From Anaerosporobacter mobilis DSM 15930 (GTDB lineage Bacteria > Bacillota > Clostridia > Lachnospirales > Lachnospiraceae), in NCBI RefSeq assembly GCF_900142955.1, contig NZ_FRCP01000008.1:100568-164567 (forward strand): 64,000 nucleotides of DNA, in the 5' to 3' direction. The position numbers were made by a program, and so were the translations under genes. This document shows, piece after piece, positions 19,301 to 27,271 of this stretch (positions within the stretch are counted from its first letter, which is position 1; the number at the start of each line of letters is the position of its first letter). The notes below the pieces were generated by a model, which was not told the DNA's origin, did no database searches, and was given only the letters and a program-made list of their open reading frames with translations.

Positions 19301-20900
19301 TTTCAACTGTCCCCCATGAAATATAGCCTTCTTTTTCACCTTCCTCATCTCTCCACTGGAGGCGAAGTCCTTGTGCATGGAAAGAATCATAACCATGCAA
19401 ACCGTAACCCTCTATCGGCCAACCTGCTCCACCTTGACCATACTCCTTTTTAATACGTCTGGCTCTGGTTCCTGCATCAATTTCATTCTGATATATCTTA
19501 CACACTCGACTCATGCCATTTACAAAGCCAGTACCACGAAGTAGGGTTTGGCGTACAAACTCATGTGGTACAACCAACTCTTTCTTCGGTTGAATATAAG
19601 TATATTTTTGTCTAGTAGCTGAAATTTTGGTAGTTTGTGTATGCATCGATCCGTTAGTATTCAGCCCAAAATCCCCATCAAAAAAGGAAGCCTGATGGTA
19701 ATTGGCTTCCTTACTATTTCCAAATGAATTGATTTCATTTAGTTCTCTGTTCAGTTCTTCATCTGCTTCTAGTGAAATTTCATTACGATCTGCTGAAGGA
19801 CTACTTCCTCTGCCTGCATCTTCGCCTGTTCTCTCAGTTTCCACATCTCCATCGTGGAGTTCGGATTCTCTGGTTTGTGTTTCTTCAGGTAATCGTTCAT
19901 CAGCTGGTCTAACAGTTGATAAGCTTCCTCGTTCACCTCGTTCATTTTCTCTGCCAGTTTCCCGAACCGGTAAAGTGTCTTGTACCTTGCTGGTTCGTTC
20001 TCTTTTAGATAATTCATCGCCAGTATTCCGTATTTCCCCAGATTCGTTAATTTCACTTCCTGCTCTTCCGGCATCTGAATATTCGGATACAGTAGTCCGT
20101 CTACTTCGTGATACGTCATTGTTAATTCTGCCATATGCAATTCTCCTCTCGCTTTCAATCGTTTTTAGGTTTCTACTAAATTCTCTAAGAACGCTGCAGG
20201 AGACATCGCATACCAGGGAACCAAGACGGTAAATGACTTCCTCATCGGTTATCTTTACGATCTGACTAAAATCCTGTTCTTGCATAGATAAGTCAAATCC
20301 GCATCTCGTACCAACCGCATACATAACACTTTGATATACCAAGTCATCTGTGGTCAGCCCTGACGTTTCATAATTGAGTTCCTTTATCATACTCCCAGCT
20401 AGCTGCGATAATTCTGAGATTCTTTCCTCAAAATCTGTTCTTATTATACCCCAAACATTTGTTCCTGTAAATAATTTTAATGAATTTAGTAATTCTTCTC
20501 GTGTTGTTCCATCATACTGCTCCATCTGTCCTTCAGATACCAGATAATCCAAATAATCCTTTAGGTTTTCACCCTCCAAATCCCATGTGAGCTTCTGTTT
20601 CTTTCCACCCGTATCGCTGATATCAAATACATATCTCATTCGGGGATTTAATGCTCTTGAAGGAAAAATAGCTATGCCTTTACTTCCACGCTTGACATAT
20701 CTTTCTACTTTTTTCCAAGTATCATAATCGGCTATCATAGTGGATTGTGGGCGCTGTCCATACACCATCAGGATGTTATCAAACTCAAATCTATATATCT
20801 GACCGGTGAGTCGACAAACATCCTGCCACTTCTTTTCAGAAGTGGTGACATCATGAATCATCTCATCATAGATAGCTTTTGCTTCATACTTATTGCTCAT
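13371..20900 (-). CDS. ArdC-like / N6-methylase / SNF2 helicase giant protein
   Basis: 2509 aa. About 1-130 resembles the ArdC/LtrC N-terminal domain (RFEFDNILMVYGQRPQSTMI). A disordered Arg/Glu/Ser-rich linker follows at about 250-400. An adenine methyltransferase region has motif I EPSMGVGNFFG near 963 and the catalytic NVPF (variant of NPPY) near 1028. The SNF2-type helicase has Walker A CVGAGKS near 1683, DEAH near 1845, ATGTPVSNT, and motif VI GRGIRQG near 2188. Such proteins are standard in Firmicutes ICEs and probably process and protect the incoming strand. Loss of the NPPY first proline leaves methylase activity uncertain. A tnpV-like gene is nested in another frame of the linker. 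Confidence 0.93.
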   Translation of the reverse strand: MSNKYEAKAIYDEMIHDVTTSEKKWQDVCRLTGQIYRFEFDNILMVYGQRPQSTMIADYDTWKKVERYVKRGSKGIAIFPSRALNPRMRYVFDISDTGGKKQKLTWDLEGENLKDYLDYLVSEGQMEQYDGTTREELLNSLKLFTGTNVWGIIRTDFEERISELSQLAGSMIKELNYETSGLTTDDLVYQSVMYAVGTRCGFDLSMQEQDFSQIVKITDEEVIYRLGSLVCDVSCSVLREFSRNLKTIESERRIAYGRINNDVSRSRRTTVSEYSDAGRAGSEINESGEIRNTGDELSKRERTSKVQDTLPVRETGRENERGERGSLSTVRPADERLPEETQTRESELHDGDVETERTGEDAGRGSSPSADRNEISLEADEELNRELNEINSFGNSKEANYHQASFFDGDFGLNTNGSMHTQTTKISATRQKYTYIQPKKELVVPHEFVRQTLLRGTGFVNGMSRVCKIYQNEIDAGTRARRIKKEYGQGGAGWPIEGYGLHGYDSFHAQGLRLQWRDEEGEKEGYISWGTVEKEISVLIMTGEYQPERQSLDEIAMDGDREDYVDIVHRVIDATDEQEVVEVVDAFAIPDEPESYESHRKITEQKAETETYEMTPEELAEEDRMVTMAEYGAEIEAENREYEKQYEESHSDERLEVIPTDYANIIADMDEDMREAMEILVTECSCYMPFKPFLQDIVNSEYLLIPNKLELLSDMVLGSKEEQKGYSNNKYGLIEYTLKPYEIKMNYKNRFGERETVATGYRELYEVLSYMSKQPFFCGADHRQRYNEMMATEDRTTLQPIYQRFLDKCDSAKQNREEQAQRRVSTGNESAAENHIDDEVTHSEKSNFHYNLWELQKGGAKTRYQWNIEAIGVLKQVESEHRLANREEQKILSKYVGWGGISQVFDENNENWKREYVELKSLLTEDEYIAARATVNNAFYTSPEIASCMNRALLQFGFRGGNVLEPSMGVGNFFGSMPTPLQNCKLYGVELDSISGRIAKQLYQKADISITGFEKTTFPDNFFDVVIGNVPFGDYKVFDPKYNKLNLRIHDYFIAKAMDQVRPGGIVAIITTKGTLDKSNATFRKYLAERAELIGAVRLPNMAFKENAGTEVTSDILFLQKRERKIDIEPDWVHLSYTQNGIAVNSYFVEHPDMMLGHMEYDTRIYGQDSRYTVCVNDAENFNMYEELNKAIRTISAQMTDFEHLEESEEISEDAIPADPDVRNFSYTFYEGKLYYRENSHMYRKEVNATVEDRIRLLDEIRNNTRHLIDIQTDGCSEEELAEGQKTLNATYDAFVEKYGCITAQANSRAFRDDSDYPLLCSLEDVNEDGIVKKADMFFKQTIKARIQIERVETAVEALNVSINEYGAVNIPYMLSIYQPDLSKLVEELAAKGNEPSSNIALSDDVKAELERAVMLEELQGLIYLNPNRYNENNPNAGWETADDYLSGNVREKLRVAKAMRGANPELFVQNIKALEQVQPKDIEASEIDVRIGTTWVEAEDYEQFIYELLNTPRRERAVRTQWYNSGIQVHLNKLSMEWFIENKSRDKHSVAATKTYGTSREDAYSIFEDTLNLKTVTIRDRIDDGDGKYHYVVNKNETMLAREKQNQMKEAFKEWLFRDPERRAKYVEYYNETFNNIRLREYDGSQLQFPGMNPEIELQPHQKNAVARILMGGNTLLAHCVGAGKSFEMMAACMEQKRLGLAGKTIMVVPKPLIGQTASEFLRLYPSANILVATERDFEKSRRKQFVSRIATGDYDCIIMSHSQFEKIPISAERKERMLNQQIEEIAYSIDEMKSQNGERWTVKQMEAQKKKLEEQLKSLADESRKDDLITFEELGVDSIMVDEAHNFKNLAIFSKMNNVSGISSSGAKKSTDMQLKCQYLSEINDGRGIVFATGTPVSNTMCELYVMQLYLQKEALEQMGIYHFDSWAANFGEVTTALELTVEGSGFRFKSRFNKFTNLPELMNIFREVADVQTKDMLNLKVPTLRDNKYTIVESEPDWYVKQVMEDFVVRAERIRNDGIDPSEDNFLKITHEARLLGTDARLLDADAPNNTDGKLNKVVENVCYEYFKAVNENKIGCQLIFSDIGTPKSGWSSRDLSKDFDVYNYVKEQLIFRGIPEEEIAFIHDAKTDGQRDILFKEMRTGKKKILIGSTDKCGTGVNVQTHLVAMHHIDCPWKPSAIEQREGRGIRQGNENSEVAIYRYVTKGTFDAYSWSLVENKQRFISQVMTSKSVSRTCEDIDEATLSYAEIKAVATGNPLIREKMELDNEVQRLKLLKASYDNQHYSLQDNYMIRYPKLIKAAQEKLCCVKEDIKLRDAELIQNPDFSITIGRASFEERVDGGTVMLEAISKCKTGEINPIGQFHQFELLVEKNFMGTNYLVLRGKTDYKAELSTSPVGNMVKLENLFSGIHENEEFLLKKIDQYQNDLDASKSEYEKPFAYETELKEKLARQYELNAQLNLENGKVEDVDLSATKEELDEGNIEKSENDKYVAEAKTAYQTNVDDRSR
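19769..20134 (-). CDS. tnpV: TnpV-like protein, nested in the helicase gene in another frame
   Basis: 121 aa, same strand as the giant helicase gene but in a different frame, entirely inside its linker. It has the TnpV pattern: MTYHEVDGLLYPNIQMPEE, LGKYGILAMNYLKEN, YKTLYRFGKLAEKMNEVNEE and a late MWKLREQAKMQAEEVVLQQI. A strong AGGAG site lies at 20143-20147, 8 nt before the ATG at 20132-20134. The overlapping helicase frame is low-complexity there, as expected when it is the constrained-by-overlap frame. TnpV proteins accompany clostridial transposons; their role is unknown. Dual coding is inferred from sequence alone. Confidence 0.75.
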   Translation of the reverse strand: MAELTMTYHEVDGLLYPNIQMPEEQEVKLTNLGKYGILAMNYLKENEPARYKTLYRFGKLAEKMNEVNEEAYQLLDQLMNDYLKKHKPENPNSTMEMWKLREQAKMQAEEVVLQQIVMKFH

Positions 20901-20917
20901 CCGATTCTCCTCCTGTT

Positions 20918-21286
20918 CTAGTTTTTCTTGTCAAACAACTCCTTATAAAGCTTTGCTTCCTCTTTATCTAAAGTAATGGCAAATTCCTCTGTTTCATCCT
21001 TCTCTGCCTTTTCAGTTGCGGTAATTATCTTTTTTGTGATTCTAAGAAGTGCATAATTTTCTTTGTTCATCATCATACACTCCTTAAAAGTCATCCCATT
21101 ATTACTGTTAAGTACACCTGTATTAACCTGAATCATAAAAGACAGATCAGATTTTACCTTTGACACCTCATCCATTGAAATAAAAACTGTCTTAATACTC
21201 TCCTTCGATACTTCCCATTCCTTTTCCAGCGTTTTAATTAAAAATGCCATATCCTTTACTACGTTTTCTTCTACTACTTTACTCAT
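20918..21286 (-). CDS. Small helical protein of unknown function
   Basis: 122 aa, unrecognised. Lys/Glu-rich, mostly helical (VVKDMAFLIKTLEKEWEVSKE near the start, then YALLRITKKIITATEKAEKDE). No membrane segment or Cys cluster. It sits 17 bp upstream of the helicase gene and 15 bp after the PcfM-like gene, so it belongs to the long transfer operon. Confidence 0.7.
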   Translation of the reverse strand: MSKVVEENVVKDMAFLIKTLEKEWEVSKESIKTVFISMDEVSKVKSDLSFMIQVNTGVLNSNNGMTFKECMMMNKENYALLRITKKIITATEKAEKDETEEFAITLDKEEAKLYKELFDKKN

Positions 21287-21301
21287 ATTCTTTATCCTCC
21301 G

Positions 21302-21499
21302 CTATCTGCTTTTTCCTAATTGTTGTTTTTGTTCATATGGAATAAAATCCACATCTTTCATGTCCTCGGCATCAAGAATGATTTCCTGTGCATAATACTT
21401 TTCCATTGCTTTATCAATGGCTTCTCCAAGAGAACCTGCTTCGATTTTTTCAATCCTTGACAAAACCTCTTTGATTTCGACCTCATATTCTTTTAGCAT
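21302..21499 (-). CDS. DpnD/PcfM-like protein
   Basis: 65 aa. KEYEVEIKEVLSRIEKIEA, then SLGEAIDKAMEKYY, IILDAEDMKDVDF is the full pattern of the DpnD-PcfM domain found in Gram-positive conjugative elements and in the DpnI locus. Function unknown. It follows the larger unrecognised gene with no gap (start at 21499, that gene stops at 21500), consistent with coupled translation. Confidence 0.85.
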   Translation of the reverse strand: MLKEYEVEIKEVLSRIEKIEAGSLGEAIDKAMEKYYAQEIILDAEDMKDVDFIPYEQKQQLGKSR

Positions 21500-22414
21500 T
21501 TATCTCACCTTTTCTTTGTGTAAATCCTCGGTTCCAAGAAATCTTTGGTCATACTTTCCACTGTCTAAGTTTTCTCTAAAGACTTCTTCTCTGCCTGTCA
21601 TAAATATGTCGTACATGGCATTCATTGCTGCCTCTTTGACAGAAGTTTCAAGCAGTGGACTTTCTGCTATCTTTTTATAGAACAGAAAGATGTCACTCTG
21701 TTGCGTACGAAAATCAGACAAATTCTCAACTTCTCTTACTTCCCCGTATTTCTCACGAAGCAATCCAAAATCAATTCCGCTTGGTGTAGCTCCAAGATAA
21801 ACTCCATGATCCCATTCGATTGCAATTGTCTGATTATCCTCCATAGGTATTTCATCTTTTGGATATCTTGTATAGGTTCCAGTACCGATTGCCACCAGCA
21901 TGTTTCCTTTATTTACATCCATAAGCAATAGATTTCTTGCTGAGAACTTTTCCATTACCCTGTAATCAGATCCGTTAAAATTATGGAGAATATCTCCCTG
22001 CACATATTTTCTTTCAACAGCTTTATAGGTAAACTGGATTTTTCCATTGGTGCTTCCATCCAGTCTTATACCAAGTCTTGCTACTTTATCCAAACAATAA
22101 GCATTACATAATTGTTCAGCAAAGACTGTCTTTTGTTCTGGATTATCAAATCTTCCACCAAGAAATCCTCTTAGCTGCGCCTCACTGGTACAAAATCTTG
22201 CTTCTGTTCTTTTATACTCTGAAAATTCTACTATTGACCATTTCCACCCATCTGTTAAGGTCTTAGCCAGATCAAATGCAATTTGACCGCTCATCACAAT
22301 GGAATCTGTCTTTAATCCGGTGTGAATCAGCATATAATCATCTAATGTGGATAGATAATTCATGACCCTTCCTTTCACATGTTCTTTTACAAGAACGATA
22401 TCTTCTAACTTCAT
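21500..22414 (-). CDS. Conserved ICE protein of unknown function
   Basis: 304 aa from the ATG at 22412-22414, chosen because it follows GGAGG; the longer version would need a TTG. No domain recognised. It is soluble by composition, with a first half rich in aromatic residues (TDGWKWSIVEF) and a second half containing a repeated acidic/hydrophobic pattern (PKDEIPMEDNQTIAIEWDHG). It is located between the P60 hydrolase and PcfM-like genes. Confidence 0.72.
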   Translation of the reverse strand: MKLEDIVLVKEHVKGRVMNYLSTLDDYMLIHTGLKTDSIVMSGQIAFDLAKTLTDGWKWSIVEFSEYKRTEARFCTSEAQLRGFLGGRFDNPEQKTVFAEQLCNAYCLDKVARLGIRLDGSTNGKIQFTYKAVERKYVQGDILHNFNGSDYRVMEKFSARNLLLMDVNKGNMLVAIGTGTYTRYPKDEIPMEDNQTIAIEWDHGVYLGATPSGIDFGLLREKYGEVREVENLSDFRTQQSDIFLFYKKIAESPLLETSVKEAAMNAMYDIFMTGREEVFRENLDSGKYDQRFLGTEDLHKEKVR

Positions 22415-22478
22415 TTTTCCTCCAATCAAAAAAAGACCGAACCTTATTTACTGGGTCTGTCTCATTTACTATTCTTAT

Positions 22479-24440
22479 TTATTTGTTTGGTCTTGCATAC
22501 ATTACAACACTTCCATTATGGAAATCTCCATATACAACACCCTCTGCTTCATTCTTTGCCTCGACCATCTTTCCATTCCCTGCATAAATTCCAACATGAC
22601 TGATGTTCTTATATCTTCCGTTTGTGGTATAACTATAGAAAATAAGATCTCCAGGTTGTAAATCTGTTTCTGTTATACTCTTGCCTGCTTCATCAAGCCC
22701 CTGTGCTTCTGCTGCAGCTGTGGTCGCACCGCCAAAACTAATATCGACTCCAGCCGTTTTCCACGAGTAGTAAGCCAGCGAACTGCAATCATAATAATTT
22801 CCTGTATCTCTGTAAGCCTGACTATATGGATACCCTACTTTGCTTAAAGCAAAACTTACGGTTTCCTTCTGTGTTGGATCAGCGATACTACTAACGATTG
22901 CTTCAATTTCTGTATTAGTTAAAGAGGATACGCTATTTCCACCTCCACTTCCTCCACCAGATTCTCCACCACTATAACCTATCATCGCAAGGTTTTCTGG
23001 ACTCATCATTTCATTGATTAGTTCTATCTGGTCTTCATCAAAGTTATATTCGGTAATCATATCTCTATAATCTTTCAGCGTAACATTAACAGAAAGAATT
23101 GTTTCCGAATCTGTTGTTCCATCTTCATTCTCATGGGTTTCTGTTCGAGAACTGGTCGTGTAAGAACACATATCATTAACTATATCCTGAAGCCAATCTT
23201 TTGACATATCATTCATGATTGTAGCAGTATCACCAATGCCATGCTTTACCATATAGACACACATGATATCGTAATAATTGCTTGGACTAGCAGCTGTACC
23301 TTCATAGTCCACATATACGATTTCTCCACTATCATATCCATTATGCTCATTGGCTAGTGTGTTGACCTCCCTGTTGAAATTAGCAACATATTCTGTTGTA
23401 ACACTCATTACCGTATCACCTTCTTCCAACGGTGGCAGGAATAGAGCAAACGGGGAATTATAAATCGTTGCAACTACTGTAACAACTGGAACCGTTATAA
23501 CAGATATCAGCAAAATCAATGTTAATAAGAATCCTCCCACAGCAAGCGCCATTTTCTTTAATGGAATGGCAGCCCGATTCATAACTAAGTCTTTTAAAAG
23601 CTTAAAAAAACTGTCTTGCTGTTTATCCTGGGAATTCATCTTATCTATAAAGAATTTGATTTTATGGACTCGGCTATTACGCTTCATATCATCATGATCT
23701 ATCTTTGCTCCTACAACTTCTCCGGCAGCAATCCCAATCAATGGACTAAGTGGTCCAACTGCCGCAGTTCCTGCTACCGTCACAGCAACATCCGTTGTAA
23801 CTTTTGTAGCTACTTTCGCTGTTTTCTTTGCTGTTTCTTTTGCTACCTTCTTAGCAGTGTCCTTTGCTGTTTTCTTTGCTACCTTCTGTGTTGTCTTTTT
23901 AATCTGCCTTCTCGAAAGCTTCCTACCAGACTCCACTTTTTTAATCTTTCGCTTCTTCTCTGCCAATGACTTCTGCCTAAAGAATTCTGCTCCTTTAGAA
24001 GCTGCTCCAGTCATGGGTCTTGTAACCCCATAAGCAATCATTGATGCATCTCTTATTTCATCTGCACCTTCCATCTGATTTGCTGCTACATTTGCACCTA
24101 CTGCACCCACTAACTTAATACTGGAATTCTTTGTCTTAATAGTCTTCTTGTCATCCTTGATATTTCTGTTATGCTGATTGATTCGTCCTCTACGTTTTTC
24201 CTGATTCTGATGAATCGTGCTTTTCCGATACGTAGTTTTGCCCCTTCTACGAACTGCCCCTTTTCCCATTGTCTGCGTTGTAGTAGTGGCTGACATAATC
24301 TTCGGACTTCTTTTTACAGAATAAACATTGTGACCTTTAATCCCAGTAGACTTCACTTCGTGGGAATGAATCTTTGGCTTTGATTTTGCGTGGATTATTA
24401 TTGGTTTGTCATCTACTTTTTTGATTTTCAATTGTCTCAC
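22479..24440 (-). CDS. Membrane-anchored NlpC/P60 cell-wall hydrolase
   Basis: 653 aa. A basic N-terminal region (to about 160) precedes a low-complexity stretch of KKTAK/KKVAK repeats at 185-225, a membrane segment at about 292-325 (FLLTLILLISVITVPVVTVV), an extracellular lysozyme-like middle, a Gly/Ser linker (GESGGGSGGG) and a C-terminal NlpC/P60 domain with catalytic Cys in YDCSSL near 553 and His in ISHVGIY near 617. It is the counterpart of Tn916 Orf14 and VirB1-type hydrolases that open the peptidoglycan for the mating channel. The start is GTG at 24440 or TTG at 24431; both have a purine-rich site. Confidence 0.9.
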   Translation of the reverse strand: MRQLKIKKVDDKPIIIHAKSKPKIHSHEVKSTGIKGHNVYSVKRSPKIMSATTTTQTMGKGAVRRRGKTTYRKSTIHQNQEKRRGRINQHNRNIKDDKKTIKTKNSSIKLVGAVGANVAANQMEGADEIRDASMIAYGVTRPMTGAASKGAEFFRQKSLAEKKRKIKKVESGRKLSRRQIKKTTQKVAKKTAKDTAKKVAKETAKKTAKVATKVTTDVAVTVAGTAAVGPLSPLIGIAAGEVVGAKIDHDDMKRNSRVHKIKFFIDKMNSQDKQQDSFFKLLKDLVMNRAAIPLKKMALAVGGFLLTLILLISVITVPVVTVVATIYNSPFALFLPPLEEGDTVMSVTTEYVANFNREVNTLANEHNGYDSGEIVYVDYEGTAASPSNYYDIMCVYMVKHGIGDTATIMNDMSKDWLQDIVNDMCSYTTSSRTETHENEDGTTDSETILSVNVTLKDYRDMITEYNFDEDQIELINEMMSPENLAMIGYSGGESGGGSGGGNSVSSLTNTEIEAIVSSIADPTQKETVSFALSKVGYPYSQAYRDTGNYYDCSSLAYYSWKTAGVDISFGGATTAAAEAQGLDEAGKSITETDLQPGDLIFYSYTTNGRYKNISHVGIYAGNGKMVEAKNEAEGVVYGDFHNGSVVMYARPNK

Positions 24441-24513
24441 CTTCTTTCCAATCTGGATAAAAAAAAGAGAGCAGACAAGTTTTTGGCTTGAATGCTCTAT
24501 GTATAATTATTAA

Positions 24514-24834
24514 TTATTCGGTTACGTTTTCATCTTGGAAATCTTCCGAGAATTCCTTCTTTAATCTCTTCAGTAATTTGCTATGCCTGCTTTGATAATG
24601 CTTGTATATCTCATCTTCTGGAATCCAGATTTCAGCGGCTTCTATCTTTTCAAATACAGAAATCAGAATCTCATCTACTCTGCGTTTGTCAGGCACTTTC
24701 TTATATTTCAGATAACAGTCCTTATATGCTTCATATTCCCACTCTGCAATTTTTGTCTTTTGAGATTCTTTGAGTGCTGAAAATTTCTTATTGGTTTGAA
24801 GCAGTCTACCATCTATCAGTTTGTGGTTTTTCAT
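24514..24834 (-). CDS. Small helical protein of unknown function
   Basis: 106 aa, unrecognised. Highly charged and helical (TKIAEWEYEAYKDCYLKYKK, later HSKLLKRLKKEFSEDF). It lies between the P60 hydrolase gene and the PrrC-like ATPase gene. It may be backbone or may belong to the ATPase insertion; the 63-bp gap to the ATPase gene favours backbone. Confidence 0.65.
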   Translation of the reverse strand: MKNHKLIDGRLLQTNKKFSALKESQKTKIAEWEYEAYKDCYLKYKKVPDKRRVDEILISVFEKIEAAEIWIPEDEIYKHYQSRHSKLLKRLKKEFSEDFQDENVTE

Positions 24835-24897
24835 TATCTAAACTCCTTAACCAATTTATTTTTTTCAATTTCTTTTAGACCGTCAATCTATTTTTTC

Positions 24898-27099
24898 TTA
24901 CAAGCTTTTTATTCTGTCATATAAGTCTAGTAATTCTAGGATATCCATATCCAAAATAGGTTCATACATAAATGAGTTTAAGTGAATATTCTCTGGAGTC
25001 ATAATATTAACTTCATTAAGAATAGCAACTGAATTGTCCACACCAAACTGCTTATACCCATTTAGTAATTCTCTCGTTTGGTTGGTCATGTTAGACATTG
25101 CTACTAAAAACTCTGAACTTGATCCTGAACAATTTTGGCGCCCGTTTCTCCATATCATTCGTCCTTGGTACTGATTGATTTGCCTTATCATATATTCTTC
25201 TGCTTTATGTCGTATCGCCATAGCAAGAACAATTTTATTTTCAAGCCGAGTATCTGTAGCGGTTATTGCGTCACAAACATTGTATAATGACCCTAAAACT
25301 AAATCGCCTAACTGTACTTCCTCATGAAATGCGGTTACTCCATCATAAGAAAGGTATAACGGAAGTATCTGACCAAAAGTAATTTGATGTGAATTTGACT
25401 TTTCATGAAGCAACGCAGTAAGAAACAAATAATCATCACCTGTTTGGGAAACATTTCGATCCTGTCCAAACTCAACAAGATTCCTAACAAATGGAATTAG
25501 TGCAAGTACATTTTTTTTGTTTGGATTTTGCTTCCACTGTTCAAATGGCTGATTCTGATAATGTTCTTGTGTAATAGAGATAATTATTCCATCAGTATTG
25601 GCTGTCAGTTTATTCTCTCTTTTTAAGTTTAATCGACTTGATACTGTTCGATAAAAGTCAAAATTATGTGAAAGAACCAATAGATAGAACTGATCTTCCT
25701 GAGCCAATTCGTAAAGATATTCAATAATAGCATATTTATTTTTATAGTCGAAGGAATCAGCAATATCATCTATAATTAACAATTTCTCTCTGTGTGTCTT
25801 TCTAATTTGTTCAATGTCAAAGATAATATTCAGCAAATATAAGGCTCTCTTCTCTCCTTGACTTAGTGTATCTAACTCGTCCAATTTTGCACGGTCAATT
25901 TTTACTGTTCTATCTCCTTTTTTGAACGAAAACTCAATTCGCGGAATACTTTCACCAATAATTGCACCTTTAAGATTTGAAATTTCCATAGAATAAGGTA
26001 TGCTAAATCGTTTATTAAAAATATCCAGTGCCTGTTTCCATGGTGTATCATCCAAATCTACCGCATCAATTTCATCAGAAAGGGCACCATATTTCTCACA
26101 CAAATCATCAAATAATCTTTGATTATCACTAATATATGAAAGCCATAAAGCTTTGCGAAGGACAGGCAACTTATCAAGTGCCAAAAATTCAACAATTTCT
26201 GGATGTGTCTCAATCTCATCTTTTAATGACATTCCTTTAGCATCATTTAGCATACTTTCTATTGCTTGTAATTCAGGAACTTGACGAATAGCAGTCTCAA
26301 TTTCAGATATTTTATTCTCAAGTTCATTCATATCACTAACAGTCTCTGTTCCAGCCAATACCAACTGATTGCTACGAACAAAGAAACAATCTTTTTCCAG
26401 TGATTTGCGAATATCTTTTAATTTAGGTAAGGTTAGTTGTCCCTTTTCCAAATATGCAAACGATTCATATACACGGTCACTACTTGAAATAAAAGCCTGA
26501 ATTTGTGTTTGGAATTCATGAGATTTTATTTTTTTCATCACAGTTGCATCAAATATAGTTGAGTAAGAAACCTTTCCACAATACAACACTCTTTCTTCTG
26601 CAATTAGTGCATCCAAATTTAATAAAATACTAGTTTCTGTAAATCCAAAATCCTCGATAAGTGCTGTCTCAAGTTCATATGTTGCTTTTCCACCTGCTGT
26701 TTTCTTTATCTTTAATCCTGACGTTTTTTCAAGGGCTTTAAATAATTTATCGCGTGCCTTAAGAACATCACTTAGTCTTTCCTTAATTGTATCTTTTACC
26801 AAAAGGGTTGTTATATCTGATTCATAAGAACTCTCAAAAGATTTGATAACAAACACATCATCACTTACTATATCTCTGTCATCAATTTTAACTGTCATAT
26901 TTCCAGCATCGCCGAAAATAGCATCACATATATCATCTGTCTTGTTTGCCTGAATTTTTTGAAATGTTTTAGCAAATGAGGTTTTCATCAGTCCATTTCG
27001 TGCATATATAGCAATTATATTGTCTCCATGAAAATCAAATTCATGATGCATTTCTTGAATTCCAAAACAATTTTGTAAATCAACATTTATTTTTTCCAT
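24898..27099 (-). CDS. PrrC/AAA_13-like ABC ATPase, candidate defence protein
   Basis: 733 aa. It starts with an ABC-type fold: P-loop-like YARNGLMKTSF near 35, where Met replaces the usual Gly before Lys. A long coiled region follows, then signature LSQGEKR near 413, Walker B LLIIDD near 443 and H-loop SHNFDF near 478. The C-terminal 220 residues contain RHKAE (R-x3-E) near 630 and IHLNSF near 708, recalling the R-E-H nuclease of PrrC/RloC anticodon nucleases. A tRNA-cutting abortive-infection effector is therefore plausible but unproven. It interrupts the virB4-to-hydrolase order of conjugation genes, with its own promoter, so it is cargo. Confidence 0.8.
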   Translation of the reverse strand: MEKINVDLQNCFGIQEMHHEFDFHGDNIIAIYARNGLMKTSFAKTFQKIQANKTDDICDAIFGDAGNMTVKIDDRDIVSDDVFVIKSFESSYESDITTLLVKDTIKERLSDVLKARDKLFKALEKTSGLKIKKTAGGKATYELETALIEDFGFTETSILLNLDALIAEERVLYCGKVSYSTIFDATVMKKIKSHEFQTQIQAFISSSDRVYESFAYLEKGQLTLPKLKDIRKSLEKDCFFVRSNQLVLAGTETVSDMNELENKISEIETAIRQVPELQAIESMLNDAKGMSLKDEIETHPEIVEFLALDKLPVLRKALWLSYISDNQRLFDDLCEKYGALSDEIDAVDLDDTPWKQALDIFNKRFSIPYSMEISNLKGAIIGESIPRIEFSFKKGDRTVKIDRAKLDELDTLSQGEKRALYLLNIIFDIEQIRKTHREKLLIIDDIADSFDYKNKYAIIEYLYELAQEDQFYLLVLSHNFDFYRTVSSRLNLKRENKLTANTDGIIISITQEHYQNQPFEQWKQNPNKKNVLALIPFVRNLVEFGQDRNVSQTGDDYLFLTALLHEKSNSHQITFGQILPLYLSYDGVTAFHEEVQLGDLVLGSLYNVCDAITATDTRLENKIVLAMAIRHKAEEYMIRQINQYQGRMIWRNGRQNCSGSSSEFLVAMSNMTNQTRELLNGYKQFGVDNSVAILNEVNIMTPENIHLNSFMYEPILDMDILELLDLYDRIKSL

Positions 27100-27229
27100 T
27101 ATACCCCACCAATCCCTTTCCGTGTTCCTGTAATTTTGTAAGTCAGTCCATACATAAACTCTAGAATATCTTTATAACGATTAAATGCGAATAAATACAC
27201 CTAACATCAAATAATTTATTTGTGTCACA

Positions 27230-27259
27230 AGGTGCCTTTCGACACCTAATGACATTATA
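27230..27259 (-). promoter_or_regulatory. Candidate promoter and 5' hairpin of the PrrC-like gene
   Basis: A TATAAT sits at 27254-27259 (minus strand) with a weak -35 (TTAGCT, 18-bp spacer) inside the end of virB4. Immediately downstream AGGTGTC, loop GAAA, GGCACCT (27230-27247) forms a hairpin at the predicted RNA 5' end. The 130-nt leader that follows has no recognisable motif. Confidence 0.5.
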
Positions 27260-27271
27260 CCATTCCATGAC

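Noticed and set aside
19702..20232. 176-codon Ser-rich plus-strand frame
   Set aside because: Antisense to the low-complexity helicase linker and the nested tnpV; no ribosome site.
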